Shown here piece after piece: positions 35,222-44,800 of a DNA stretch of 64,000 bases. The notes under the pieces were generated by a model. That model was not told the origin of the DNA and did no database searches. It worked only from the letters and a program-made list of their open reading frames with translations. Position numbers and translations under genes: made by a program. The DNA lies in the NCBI GenBank assembly GCA_021773645.1, contig JAJFJU010000010.1:248001-312000 (forward strand), read 5' to 3'. This DNA is from Gammaproteobacteria bacterium. Its GTDB lineage: Bacteria; Pseudomonadota; Gammaproteobacteria; HK1. Position 1 is the first letter of the stretch. Each line of letters opens with the position of its first letter.

Positions 35222-36139
35222 CTATTGTTGCTCTGAGGGCAGGCGAGTGACGCTTTTAGCCACTTGCAGGAAGGCGTGGACTAAGGGGGCTTGCCGGCGT
35301 TCTTGCAAACACAGCACATGGGCATTGAGGTAAATATCGGTATCGGCAACCTTCAGGGTGTGTATGCGCTGATCGGGTACTCGCTCTTCTTCTAGTGCGA
35401 TGCCGATGCCGATGCCGCGGGCAACGGCCTCGCGTACCGCTTCACGGCTGCCGATAGAGAGCACCTGGCGCACCTCTACGCCGACGGCACTTAGGGCATC
35501 ATCAAAGGCCTTGCGGGTGGCGGATCCGACTTCACGCAGCACCATGCGCTGGTCTTGCAGTTCTTCAATGTTGATAATTTTTCGCCCGGTCCAGCGGTGA
35601 TTTCGGCTGACCAAAATCACCACTTCATCGCGGCTGAAGGGGATGGAATAGAAACGTGGATCGTCCTCGGCCTGTAGGCGGATACCCACATCACACTTAA
35701 ACTCTAGCAGGCTGCTCAGGACTTCCTGTGAGTTGCCCAGAGTGATAGATAATTCGACATCCGGATACAAGCGACTGAAGGCGAGGGCGATGTCGGTAAC
35801 CTGTAGGGGGCCTATGGCGGCAATCTTTAAGCTGCCCACCTTGCGCTTGCTGGCAGCTTGCATGAGATCGGCCGATTCTTTTTCCAGGGAAAAAATTCGG
35901 TGGGTGAATTTGAGGAGTTCCTCACCGATATCGGTTAGTTGAACACTATGGCCGTGGCGAGCAAACAACTCGACTCCATAGTAATTCTCCAATGCGCGGA
36001 CATGGGTGGTGATACTGGGCTGGCCCACATTGAGAGCCCGTGCGGCGCGGGTGAAGCTACCCTCTACGGCCACTGCGTGGAAACAGCGCAGCTGCTTGAA
36101 ATTCAGGCGTGAGAATGAGTCGTTGGTATTTCTATTCAC
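35222..36139 (-). CDS. LysR-family transcriptional regulator
   Basis: A 305-residue regulator. The N-terminal winged helix-turn-helix (LNFKQLRCFHAVAVEGSFTRAARALNVGQPSITTHVRALE) is followed by the two-lobed effector domain (from about LKIAAIGPLQVTDIALAF). GTG 36139 is the nearest plausible start, with AGGAG about 14 bases upstream; ATG codons at 36211 and 36193 in the same frame would add unconserved residues. It is divergent from the reductase gene at 36443, the usual arrangement for a LysR regulator and its target. A possible T-N11-A site is at 36205-36219 (ATTGCATACGATAAT). Effector unknown. Confidence 0.88.
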   Translation of the reverse strand: MNRNTNDSFSRLNFKQLRCFHAVAVEGSFTRAARALNVGQPSITTHVRALENYYGVELFARHGHSVQLTDIGEELLKFTHRIFSLEKESADLMQAASKRKVGSLKIAAIGPLQVTDIALAFSRLYPDVELSITLGNSQEVLSSLLEFKCDVGIRLQAEDDPRFYSIPFSRDEVVILVSRNHRWTGRKIINIEELQDQRMVLREVGSATRKAFDDALSAVGVEVRQVLSIGSREAVREAVARGIGIGIALEEERVPDQRIHTLKVADTDIYLNAHVLCLQERRQAPLVHAFLQVAKSVTRLPSEQQ

Positions 36140-36442
36140 GTGAGATGGCCAACTCCTATCAGTGTTTCCGATTTGAGCCCAAGGGTAATACATATTTCCA
36201 ATGCATTGCATACGATAATTGAATTGGACGCTGCTTTGCTCGCTATGAAAGCATGCCTCCCCGAGTACTGGATACCACGAAAAGAACTAAGCGCCATCCA
36301 GTAAAAACAGTTTCAGGGATGCAGCAACTCCCAGAATATCTCGATATTTCAAACAGATGCGTTTGGCATTCCGCTAGGCTATTGCCGCTCTGGCATCTGA
36401 TTTATATCCGCTAACCTAAAAATACAAGGGGACTCCAGGGTT
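36140..36442. other. Divergent regulatory gap between lysR and reductase
   Basis: About 300 bases without a gene. ATTGCATACGATAAT (36205-36219) has the loose ATT...AAT symmetry of LysR-type operators. No convincing -35/-10 pair was found for either direction. Confidence 0.4.
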
Positions 36443-37462
36443 ATGGTTAAGCAAGTCATGCCTCTCTTCGTGAGGCGAGTGACCTACGAAGCAACAGATA
36501 TTAATTCCTACGAATTGGTGGATCCGGATGGTGGCGAACTGCCGGAGTTCACCCCCGGCGCCCATCTGGATATCAACTTCCGTGATGGTCGGGTCCGTCA
36601 GTATTCCATCAGCAGCCCGGCATCCGATCGCATGCGCTATCGCATCGGCGTGCTGAAGATGCGTCCACCCAATGGTCGCGGCGGCTCCATGGCCGTATTC
36701 GAGCGTGTGCACGTAGGGCGGGTGGTTTCTATCGGTGGACCGCGTAACAACTTCTTGCTGGATGAGACTGCCAAGAAGAGCATGTTCATCGCTGGTGGCA
36801 TTGGCATTACCCCGCTGCTGTGCATGCTGTATCGGTTGGAAGAAATTGGTGCCGACTTCGTGCTGCATTATTGTGCCAAGGCGAAGAATAATGTTGCCTT
36901 CAGTGAGGAACTGGAGAGGTTCGAGGCCGACGGCAAGGTGATTTTTCATCTTGACGGTGGCAATCCCAAGAACGGCATTAACCTCAAGAAGGAACTCGCC
37001 GATCCAGAGGAAGGCACCCACCTGTATTTCTGTGGTCCTCCCGGATTGATGGGCGCAATCAAGAAGTTTTCCAGCCATTGGCCCTCAGGAACGGTGCATT
37101 ACGAATACTTTGGCGCACCGCCGCCCAGTGAGCCTCCGGTGCCCAAGGCCGGTCAGCCCACCAAGGCTGAAGAACATATCGGTGATCTTGCTATTGGCGT
37201 TGGTTTTCAGGTGCAGGTTGCCGGTAGCGATGAAAGCTATGAAGTACCGCCGGATAGCACCATTCTCGATGTGTTGATCGCGAACGGTCATAAGATTGAG
37301 AAATCCTGTGGTGCTGGCATGTGCGGCGCCTGTAAGACGCGGTACGTGGAAGGGGTTGTCGATCACAAGGATCTGGTACTACGTGACGAGGAGAAGGCGA
37401 ATTATATTCTTCCCTGTGTCTCGCGTTGTACCAGCAAAAAGCTGGTGGTGGATCTGTCCTAG
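36443..37462 (+). CDS. PDR/VanB-type oxidoreductase (FMN, NAD, plant-type 2Fe-2S)
   Basis: A 339-residue single-chain reductase of the phthalate dioxygenase reductase type. Order of domains: flavin-binding barrel (RQYSISSPASD), NAD-binding fold (FIAGGIGITPLLCML...YFCGPPGLM), then a C-terminal [2Fe-2S] ferredoxin with CGAGMCGACK and a fourth Cys in ILPCVSRC. Such proteins feed electrons to Rieske oxygenases or demethylases. No oxygenase gene is next to it, so the partner is elsewhere or lost. AGGG lies just before the ATG at 36443. A strong terminator ends the unit, so it is monocistronic and probably controlled by the divergent LysR protein. Confidence 0.9.
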   Translation: MVKQVMPLFVRRVTYEATDINSYELVDPDGGELPEFTPGAHLDINFRDGRVRQYSISSPASDRMRYRIGVLKMRPPNGRGGSMAVFERVHVGRVVSIGGPRNNFLLDETAKKSMFIAGGIGITPLLCMLYRLEEIGADFVLHYCAKAKNNVAFSEELERFEADGKVIFHLDGGNPKNGINLKKELADPEEGTHLYFCGPPGLMGAIKKFSSHWPSGTVHYEYFGAPPPSEPPVPKAGQPTKAEEHIGDLAIGVGFQVQVAGSDESYEVPPDSTILDVLIANGHKIEKSCGAGMCGACKTRYVEGVVDHKDLVLRDEEKANYILPCVSRCTSKKLVVDLS

Positions 37463-37490
37463 CCACTCCTGCCCTGCGGGGCATCAGCTG

Positions 37491-37522
37491 AAAAGGCCGC
37501 CCTACTCGGGCGGCTTTTTTTT
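37491..37522 (+). terminator. Rho-independent terminator after the reductase gene
   Basis: Seven-base stem GCCGCCC/GGGCGGC around a five-base loop, followed by eight T. Confidence 0.92.
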
Positions 37523-37638
37523 GCCTCGGGAGAGCCCTTTCTTAAATGCAACTTCTCCCCTTAGGTGATTGTTTTCAAGGCGTTTGTGGTAGCCTCGCTC
37601 CTGCTATCTCTTCATCACAAATACAAGGAATCCTTTTT

Positions 37639-38331
37639 ATGAGCTCATCTCAGGCCCAGATAGAGATCTTAGTATTCGACCACTATGGCACCTTGTTCGA
37701 CAAACTTTCTGTGGCGACGCTTTTTGAGCAGGCACTGCCTGCTCACGGGAGTGCTGGGGTGGAATTGGCGGAGATGTGGTTTGCCAAAACCAAGGAATAC
37801 TGCTGGCTCTCTGGTCTCATGGGAGAATTTCGCTCGTGGGAGGATATTTCCGAGCGAGCGCTCGATTATGCAGGCAAAAAACTAGGCATATTGGTACCGG
37901 ATGATCTTCACGATAAGTTGCTGGCCGCCGATCGGGTACTGCCACCTTTTCCGGATGTAGCCGAGGGACTTGAGAGACTGGCAAAAAAATACAAACTAGC
38001 CGTTCTGAGCATGGCATCCCCCAAAATCGTGCAGGGGGCGCTTGCCCATGCCGGGATGGATAAATATTTCAGCAAGGTCATTAGTACCGAGCGGGTACAG
38101 GCCTATAAACCGGAGCTTCGTGCCTATAAATACGGGATTTCCGAGTTAGGTGTGGAGAAAGGACAGGTTGCCTTTGTCTCTGCCAATTCCTATGACATGG
38201 TGGGTGCCAAGGTTTTCGGCCTGTCCAGTTTTTGGATCAATCGCCGGGAGAAGGTGATGGAAGAGCTTGGATTTCAGCCCGATCTCACCGTGACGGATTT
38301 GCTTGAATTGGCGGATTCCCTTGAGGCATAA
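37639..38331 (+). CDS. HAD-superfamily hydrolase, type II haloacid dehalogenase-like
   Basis: A 230-residue protein. Motif I FDHYGTLFD (nucleophile Asp 14) has the DxYGT form that marks L-2-haloacid dehalogenases rather than phosphatases (DxDGT). Motif II is VLSMASPK (Ser), motif III is the Lys in QAYKPELRAYKYG, and motif IV is SANSYDMVGAK. ATG 37639 has AAGGA 9 bases upstream; the longer frame to 37546 is rejected. Dehalogenase activity is inferred only from the motif; other C-X bond substrates are possible. It is followed after about 37 bases by nudF. Confidence 0.87.
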   Translation: MSSSQAQIEILVFDHYGTLFDKLSVATLFEQALPAHGSAGVELAEMWFAKTKEYCWLSGLMGEFRSWEDISERALDYAGKKLGILVPDDLHDKLLAADRVLPPFPDVAEGLERLAKKYKLAVLSMASPKIVQGALAHAGMDKYFSKVISTERVQAYKPELRAYKYGISELGVEKGQVAFVSANSYDMVGAKVFGLSSFWINRREKVMEELGFQPDLTVTDLLELADSLEA

Positions 38332-38368
38332 AGATATTTCCCAGTAATTTCCCCCGGGGTGAGCTCCT

Positions 38369-38983
38369 ATGAATCGCTCTATCGAAATACACAAACGGGT
38401 TCGTAACGTACAGCGCTCGACCTCTTTCAAGGGCTATTTTGAGGTTCAGGAATACACCCTTGAGCACCGCACCCATGAGGGCGGCTGGAGCTCTCCCATT
38501 CAGCGTGAGGTTTTCGAGCGCGGTCACGTGGTCATCGTGCTGCCCTACGATCCGTGGCAGGACACGGTGGTGTTGGTGGAGCAGTTTCGCATTGGAGCCT
38601 ATGCCGCCGGCCTGGAACCGTGGCTGACCGAGGCTGTTGCCGGCACCATTGAGCCGGGTGAAAGTGCAGAGGAAGTGGCACACCGCGAGGCCATGGAAGA
38701 GGCGGGTTGTACGCTCACCGAAATGGAGTCCATCGGTACCATGCTCATGAGCCCGGGCAGTTGTACCGAAACTGCAGCCATGTTTTGTGCGCGAGTGGAT
38801 AGCCGAGAGCTCGGTGGTATCCACGGGTTGGCCGATGAGGGTGAAGATATCAAGGCTCGAGTGGTGCCCCTAAAGGAAGCCTTCGATCAGCTAGAAAGCG
38901 GTCAAATATCAAATGGTTATGCCGTTATCCCCCTGCAGTGGTTGGCCCTCAATCGCAATCGATTACGCACGATCTGGCGTTAG
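38369..38983 (+). CDS. nudF: ADP-ribose pyrophosphatase (Nudix)
   Basis: A 204-residue Nudix hydrolase. The Nudix box GTIEPGESAEEVAHREAMEE continues with AG, matching G-x5-E-x7-R-E-U-x-E-E-x-G-U. The surrounding sequence (FERGHVVIVLPYD, VEQFRIGAY, MLMSPGSCTET) is typical of NudF/ADPRase, which hydrolyses ADP-ribose to AMP and ribose-5-phosphate. In gammaproteobacteria it is often near tolC or cpdA; that context is absent here. It could recycle ADP-ribose, including that made by SIR2-type NADases (speculative). Confidence 0.92.
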   Translation: MNRSIEIHKRVRNVQRSTSFKGYFEVQEYTLEHRTHEGGWSSPIQREVFERGHVVIVLPYDPWQDTVVLVEQFRIGAYAAGLEPWLTEAVAGTIEPGESAEEVAHREAMEEAGCTLTEMESIGTMLMSPGSCTETAAMFCARVDSRELGGIHGLADEGEDIKARVVPLKEAFDQLESGQISNGYAVIPLQWLALNRNRLRTIWR

Positions 38984-39050
38984 CGCGCTGTCTGAAATTT
39001 CCCCGGTGGAACTGGTGTTTAGCGGTCTCCTCGGATAAACCTGATTTCCC

Positions 39051-39078
39051 TCAAGCTACACGTGCAGGCTGCCGCTAA
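39051..39078 (+). promoter_or_regulatory. Possible flagellar-sigma (sigma-28) promoter
   Basis: TCAAG (39051-39055) and GCCGCTAA (39071-39078; consensus GCCGATAA, seven of eight) are spaced close to the sigma-28 pattern. The -35 side is a weak match. Confidence 0.3.
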
Positions 39079-39123
39079 ACGTATTGGATGTTGCGTAGAT
39101 AAGTAGTGGCGGAGAAATCGAAC

Positions 39124-40443
39124 ATGTCTGATGACAAACTCACCAAGGCCCGTGATGAGCGTATGCGGCCACGAGCCTACCTAGACGATGAGGGTACGGC
39201 CGAGGAGTTGAAGCGGGATCTGGAAATGCTGAAATTTGCCCTTGACCAGCATGTCAGCATGACCGTTGCTGATACCGATGGCACTATCCTTTACGTCAAT
39301 GACCGGTTTTGTGAGCTAAGCGGATACGCTCGTGATGAATTGGTTGGTGAGAATCATCGGATGCTTAAATCAGGGGTCCACACACCTGAGGTATTTGCCG
39401 ATTTGTGGGACACCATTATGGCTGGAGAGGTCTGGCACAACACGGTCTGCAACAAGAAAAAAGGAGGGGGGGTTACATGGTCAGAATCCACCATAGTTCC
39501 CTTCCTCGACAAGGAGGGAAACCCCTTTCAGTTTATCGCCATGCGCACCAACATTACCCGCTTGAAGGAAACTGAGGAGGCCCTGCGTGCAAGTAATACC
39601 AAGCTGCACGAATTAAATCGGCGTCTGGGGGAGGCCCAAAGTCAATTATTGCAGTCAGAAAAACTCGCCTCACTCGGGCAATTAGCGGCTGGTGTCGCTC
39701 ATGAGATCAACAATCCCATGGGCTATATCGACTCCAACCTGGGCATGCTCGAGGGTTATCTGAAAGATTTATTTCGGGTGTTGGAGGCCTATCAGGGAGC
39801 TGAGGCTGGGATGGACGCGGATACACTAAAAACTCTCACTGAGCTTAAGTCCGGCGTAGACCTTGGGTTTTTGCGTGAGGATGTAAGTGATCTCTGCCGG
39901 GAATCTCGGGAGGGGGTGACACGGGTTACTCAGATTGTTCAGGATCTGAAGAACTTCTCTCGCGTTGATGATGCCAAGTGGCAGTGGACGGATCTCCATC
40001 ATGGTCTGGATAGCACGCTGAACGTCGCCCACAATGAGATCAAGTATAAGGCGGAATTGGTCAAGGAATTTGGCTCCTTGCCAGAAATTCAATGTCGTCC
40101 GGCCCGGTTGAATCAGGTTTTTCTGAACTTGCTGATTAATGCGGCACAGGCGATAGATGAGCGAGGCACTATTACGGTACGCACTGGCGCTGAACCAGAA
40201 TGGGTTTGGGTTGAGGTTGAGGACACGGGCAAGGGGATACCCATTGATGAAATTGGAAAAATATTTGATCCCTTTTTTACTACCAAAGAGATCGGACAGG
40301 GTACTGGTCTTGGACTTTCTTTGTCCCACGGCATTGTGTCCGATCATGGTGGTCGCATCGAAGTGGATAGCAAGCCCGGCGAGGGAACACGTTTTCGGGT
40401 GTGGTTACCGGTAATGCAACAGGAGATTCAGTCCGTTGGTTGA
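39124..40443 (+). CDS. PAS-domain sensor histidine kinase (soluble)
   Basis: A 439-residue cytoplasmic sensor kinase. A PAS domain (about 35-150; ADTDGTILYVNDRFCELSGY) with PAC tail precedes a short coiled coil, the phospho-acceptor box GVAHEINNPMGYI (His 193), and the ATPase domain with N-box LINAAQAI, G1 VEDTGKGIP, F-box IFDPFFTTK and G2 GTGLGLSLSHGI. No membrane segment is present, so it senses a cytosolic cue such as redox state, oxygen or ligand. ATG 39124 has GGAG upstream; GTG 39106 is an alternative. Its end overlaps the start of the HD-GYP response regulator, its obvious partner. Confidence 0.92.
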   Translation: MSDDKLTKARDERMRPRAYLDDEGTAEELKRDLEMLKFALDQHVSMTVADTDGTILYVNDRFCELSGYARDELVGENHRMLKSGVHTPEVFADLWDTIMAGEVWHNTVCNKKKGGGVTWSESTIVPFLDKEGNPFQFIAMRTNITRLKETEEALRASNTKLHELNRRLGEAQSQLLQSEKLASLGQLAAGVAHEINNPMGYIDSNLGMLEGYLKDLFRVLEAYQGAEAGMDADTLKTLTELKSGVDLGFLREDVSDLCRESREGVTRVTQIVQDLKNFSRVDDAKWQWTDLHHGLDSTLNVAHNEIKYKAELVKEFGSLPEIQCRPARLNQVFLNLLINAAQAIDERGTITVRTGAEPEWVWVEVEDTGKGIPIDEIGKIFDPFFTTKEIGQGTGLGLSLSHGIVSDHGGRIEVDSKPGEGTRFRVWLPVMQQEIQSVG

Positions 40444-41761
40444 GCAGGCAGCGACACTACTCATCGTCGATGACGAGCGCAATGTGCTAAGTGCATTGCG
40501 GCGGCTTCTTCGTTCCCATGGATACCAGATTCTAGTGGCTGAAAGTGGCGAGGAGGGGCTTGCCATACTTAAAGATGCCGCCGTGGATTTGGTGATTTCA
40601 GATATGCGTATGCCGGGTATGGATGGGGCAGATTTTCTAGGGCAGGTTGCCAACCGTTGGCCGGACAGTATGCGTGTGTTATTAACGGGTCAGGCCGATG
40701 TGGATGCCGCATTTCAGGCGGTCAAAGAAGGCAAGCTTTACCGCTTTATGCGTAAGCCCTGGGATGAAAATGATCTGTTGCTCACCATACGCAGCGCATT
40801 GCAGGCGCGGCAGGATGTGCTGGAGTTGCGGCGGCTTGAGCAATTATCGCTAAGGCAGAACAAAGAACTTCAGGGGCTCAATGAGAGTCTGGAGGAAAAG
40901 GTTTTGGCGCGTACCCAGGAAGTGGAGCAAACCGCCTCCTTTCTGGAAATGGCCTACAGCGAATTAAAAAATAGCTATATGACGGCGATACCGGTGTTCG
41001 CCAATCTGGTGGATATGCGCGAAGGGGCCTCTAAGGGGCACGGTCGACGGGTGGCGGAACTGGCACGTTGTATCGCCGAACGCATGGGGCTTGATGAGGA
41101 GCTGGTCCAAGATATTTATCACGCGGGTTTGTTGCACGATGTAGGCAAGATTGGCTTGCCGGACGCCATCGTGGAAAAACCCTTTACGGAGCTTAATCCC
41201 AAAGAGAAAAAGCAGCTTGAAAGCCATTCGGCATTGGGGGCGGATGTATTGCTTGCCTTGGAACCCTTGCATAACGCGGCGGATTTTATTCGTTCACATC
41301 ACGAAAGCTATAACGGTAAAGGCTATCCCGACCGATTGATGGGAGATGAAATTCCTCTCGGTGGTCGGATTCTCCGGGTAGCTAATGATTTTGATTCGGT
41401 TCAGTTGGGTCATTTGGTGGAACGGGCTATTTCCGTTAGCGAGGCCCGCGGATTGCTAAAGAAATATAGTGGTCAGTTTTATGATCCGGAGGTGGCGTCT
41501 GTGGCCTTGGAGCTGCTTGAGAGTGAGGGCGAACGCTTTCAGATAGACAGTGGCGGGGAAATACGCACTGACTCGGGTGGCTTACAGGCCGGTATGGTGC
41601 TGGCGCGGGAGGTGCTCAATCCGGCAGGGATCCTGTTGCTTCCCCGAGGAGCTAGATTGAGCGCAACTCAGATCCAGCGTCTGTGTGATTGTGAGCTCGA
41701 TGCGGATCGACGCTTTATCTATTATATCCAACGGGAAGCAGGGAAAATTCAGGCCGAATAG
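40436..41761 (+). CDS. Response regulator with HD-GYP domain
   Basis: A 441-residue regulator. The receiver domain (1-125; phospho-acceptor Asp 56 in ISDMRMPG) and a coiled-coil linker lead into an HD-GYP domain (about 180-340; LLHDVGKIG, HHESYNGKGYP) and a C-terminal extension of about 100 residues. HD-GYP enzymes hydrolyse c-di-GMP. The usual VAD-x-[FY]-DA motif reads VANDFDS here, with Asn 317 where a metal-ligand Asp is expected, so activity may be altered. Start is TTG 40436 with AGGAG about 10 bases upstream, overlapping the kinase stop by eight bases. Confidence 0.9.
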   Translation: MVEQAATLLIVDDERNVLSALRRLLRSHGYQILVAESGEEGLAILKDAAVDLVISDMRMPGMDGADFLGQVANRWPDSMRVLLTGQADVDAAFQAVKEGKLYRFMRKPWDENDLLLTIRSALQARQDVLELRRLEQLSLRQNKELQGLNESLEEKVLARTQEVEQTASFLEMAYSELKNSYMTAIPVFANLVDMREGASKGHGRRVAELARCIAERMGLDEELVQDIYHAGLLHDVGKIGLPDAIVEKPFTELNPKEKKQLESHSALGADVLLALEPLHNAADFIRSHHESYNGKGYPDRLMGDEIPLGGRILRVANDFDSVQLGHLVERAISVSEARGLLKKYSGQFYDPEVASVALELLESEGERFQIDSGGEIRTDSGGLQAGMVLAREVLNPAGILLLPRGARLSATQIQRLCDCELDADRRFIYYIQREAGKIQAE

Positions 41762-41864
41762 TGAGCTAGTTTCCGTATTCTCGTTACCCGATTCCAGCTG
41801 GAATCAAAGCATTTCTCCTGCTCCATTGTGTTGTTTTCAACCCCCGCGCTCGGCGAGCTTTCGC

Positions 41865-41886
41865 TATACTGGTTAAATGAACAGTA
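41865..41886 (+). promoter_or_regulatory. LexA (SOS) box overlapping the dnaE2 start
   Basis: TACTGGTTAAATGAACAGTA (41867-41886) matches the E. coli LexA consensus at 15 of 20 positions, with both conserved CTG/CAG half-sites and the N10 spacing. It overlaps a TATACT -10 box (41865-41870) and the ATG at 41877. LexA bound here would block the promoter. Confidence 0.75.
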
Positions 41887-44800
41887 TTCGCTCGTGTCCA
41901 CGAGATCCATCTTCATCAGAAAATTTCTCACCTGACTACGCCGAGCTGCATTGCATCAGTAATTTCAGTTTTCTCCGCGGTGCCTCGCATCCGGAGGAAA
42001 TGATGACGAGGGCCGCGGAGCTGGGCTATACGGCGCTAGCACTCACCGATGAATGCTCTTTCGCCGGTGTGGTGCGAGCCCATGTGGCGGCCAAGGCCCA
42101 AGGGATCAAACTTATCCTGGGTACCGAAGTACGCCTCAAAGATGGCCCGAAGTTGGTGCTGTTAGCGTGCAATCGCAAGGGTTACGGGCAGCTCTCTGAG
42201 CTCATTAGCCGAGGGCGTCTGGCTGTAGGAAAGGGCGCTTATCAATTGACCTGCTCCGATCTGGAAGATGGCCTGTCGGACTGTCTGGCTTTGTTATTAA
42301 GGGGAGAAAATTCTCCTTATGAACAGTTGAGCTGGGCGGCAGAGCGTTTTCCCAAACGCCTATGGTTGGCGGTGGAATTGCTTCGGGATGGCCTAGATGA
42401 GCAGCGGCTTTCCCGGCTGCGAGATTTGGGTCGGCGCGCCCGGGTGCCACTGGTGGCAGCGGGTGATATCCACATGCATCGTCCCACCCGCCGTGCGCTG
42501 CAAGACACCCTCACAGCCATCCGCCTAGGCTGTCCAGTGGCTGAGGCCGGGGATGCGCTATGTGCAAATGGTGAGCGCCATTTGCGCCCCCGTCAGCGCT
42601 TGGCTGAGCTCTATCCTCGCGATCTTCTATCGGCAACTCTTGCGATAGCGGAGCAGTGTGATTTCTCCCTAGATGAGCTGCGCTATGAATACCCCGAAGA
42701 ATTAGTGCCACCAGGAAAAACACCAGCAGGTCATTTGCGGGCGTTGACCGGTGCGGGGATGAATCAGCGTTGGCCGGAAGGTGCACCGGCGCGGGTACGC
42801 AAGCAGGTGGCGCGGGAGCTTGAGCTTATTTCAGCGCTGGGCTATGAGCCTTATTTTCTTACCGTTCACGATCTCGTTTGTTTTGCCCGCGAGCGCAAAA
42901 TCTTATGCCAGGGGCGCGGTTCTGCGGCCAATTCCGCGGTGTGTTATTGCCTCGGTATTACTGCAGTGGACCCGGCCCGCATGGAGATGCTATTCGAGCG
43001 CTTCATCTCCCGTGAGCGTGATGAACCACCGGATATTGACGTGGATTTTGAGCATGAGCGGCGCGAGGAGGTAATCCAGTACATCTATCAGAAATACGGT
43101 CGCCATCGGGCCGCGCTGACCGCCACCGTCATCTCCTATCGTCCCCGTAGCGCCTTGCGTGATGTGGGCAAGGCGCTGGGCTTGGATGGAGCGCAGTTAG
43201 AGCGTCTGGCTGCTTCCGTGGCTTGGTGGGATGGCCGCCAAGTACTTGCGGAACGCCTGCGTGAGGCTGGCTTCGAACCGGAAAATCCAGCCATTCACCG
43301 GCTCATGGTATTGGTGGAGCAGCTCATTGGTTTTCCCCGGCATTTGTCCCAGCATGTGGGCGGTTTTGTCATTGCGCGGGACCGGCTATCCCGGCTGGTA
43401 CCTATTGAAAATGCCGCCATGGAAAAACGTACCGTCATCCAGTGGGACAAGGATGATCTGGATGCCCTGGGTTTGCTCAAGGTGGATGTGTTGGGGCTTG
43501 GCATGCTGAGTGTTATCCGTCGTGCCCTCAAACTGGTGGGCCACAGGCTCGGTCGGGTTATGGAACTGACGGATATCCCGGCCGAGGACCCGGCGGTGTA
43601 CCGGATGATTTGTCGTGCCGACTCCCTTGGAGTATTCCAAATCGAATCACGGGCTCAGATGGCTATGTTGCCGCGCCTGTTGCCCCGTTGTTTTTATGAC
43701 CTTGTCATCGAGATCGCCATCGTGCGTCCCGGCCCCATCCAGGGCGGTATGGTGCATCCCTATCTGCGTCGTCGGCAGGGCAAGGAGGCGGTGGATTATC
43801 CCTCAGCCGCGGTGCGCAAGGTGCTGGAGCGCACCTTGGGCATACCGATTTTTCAGGAACAGGTGATGCAGCTTGCGGTGGTCGCTGCTGGCTTTAGCCC
43901 GGGGGAGGCGGATCAGTTGCGCCGTGCCATGGCGGCCTGGCGGCGCAAGGGTGGTTTGGGACCCTTCGAAGCGCGGTTGACCGAGGGCATGCATGAGCGG
44001 GGTTATTCCGCTGAGTTTGCTCAGCGTGTTTTTCAGCAGATTCAGGGCTTTGGGGAATACGGTTTTCCTGAGTCCCATGCCGCCAGTTTTGCCTTGTTGG
44101 TTTATGTGTCGGCCTGGCTGAAATGCCATCATCCCGCGGCCTTTGCTTGTGCCCTGTTAAATAGCCAGCCCATGGGCTTTTATGCCCCAGCGCAGATTGT
44201 TCAGGATCTTCGTGTTCAAGTAGGCAGGGTGCTTGCGGTGGATGAGCGTTACAGTGATTGTGACTGCACATTGCTGCAGAATAATGAAGAAAATCCCACC
44301 TTGCGTCTGGGGCTGTGCATGATCAAGGGCTTCTCACAAAGTGGTGCAAATTTACTAATGAATAGCCGTGATGTGGATGGATTATGGGGGTCCGTGGAGA
44401 TGTTGGCTCGACAAAGCGGCTTGTCACGGCGGCAATTGCAATGTTTAGCCGCGGCCGGTGCGCTGGCCGGACTCATTGGGAATCGTCATCAGGCGCAGTG
44501 GGCGGTGCTGGGTACGGATGCCATGCCTCTATTGTTGCAGCACAGTGCCTTTACCGAGGCCTCACCGTTGTTGCCAGTGCCTACCGAGGGTGCAGATCTG
44601 GTGATGGATTATGCCAATCTGGGTTTTTCCCTAGGGCGGCATCCACTGGCCTTGTTGCGTGGGCATTTCCATCGGGATGTGTATGACGCGGCTCGTATAG
44701 CCAAGAGTCGTCACGGACAACGGATACGGGTGGTTGGCCTAGTGATTAACCGGCAGCGGCCCTCTACTGCGGCCGGGACGGTGTTCATGACCCTAGAGGA

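Noticed and set aside
37639-38331. HAD protein as phosphonoacetaldehyde hydrolase beside the LysR gene
   Set aside because: The DHYGT motif fits haloacid dehalogenases, and no aminotransferase or other phosphonate gene is present.
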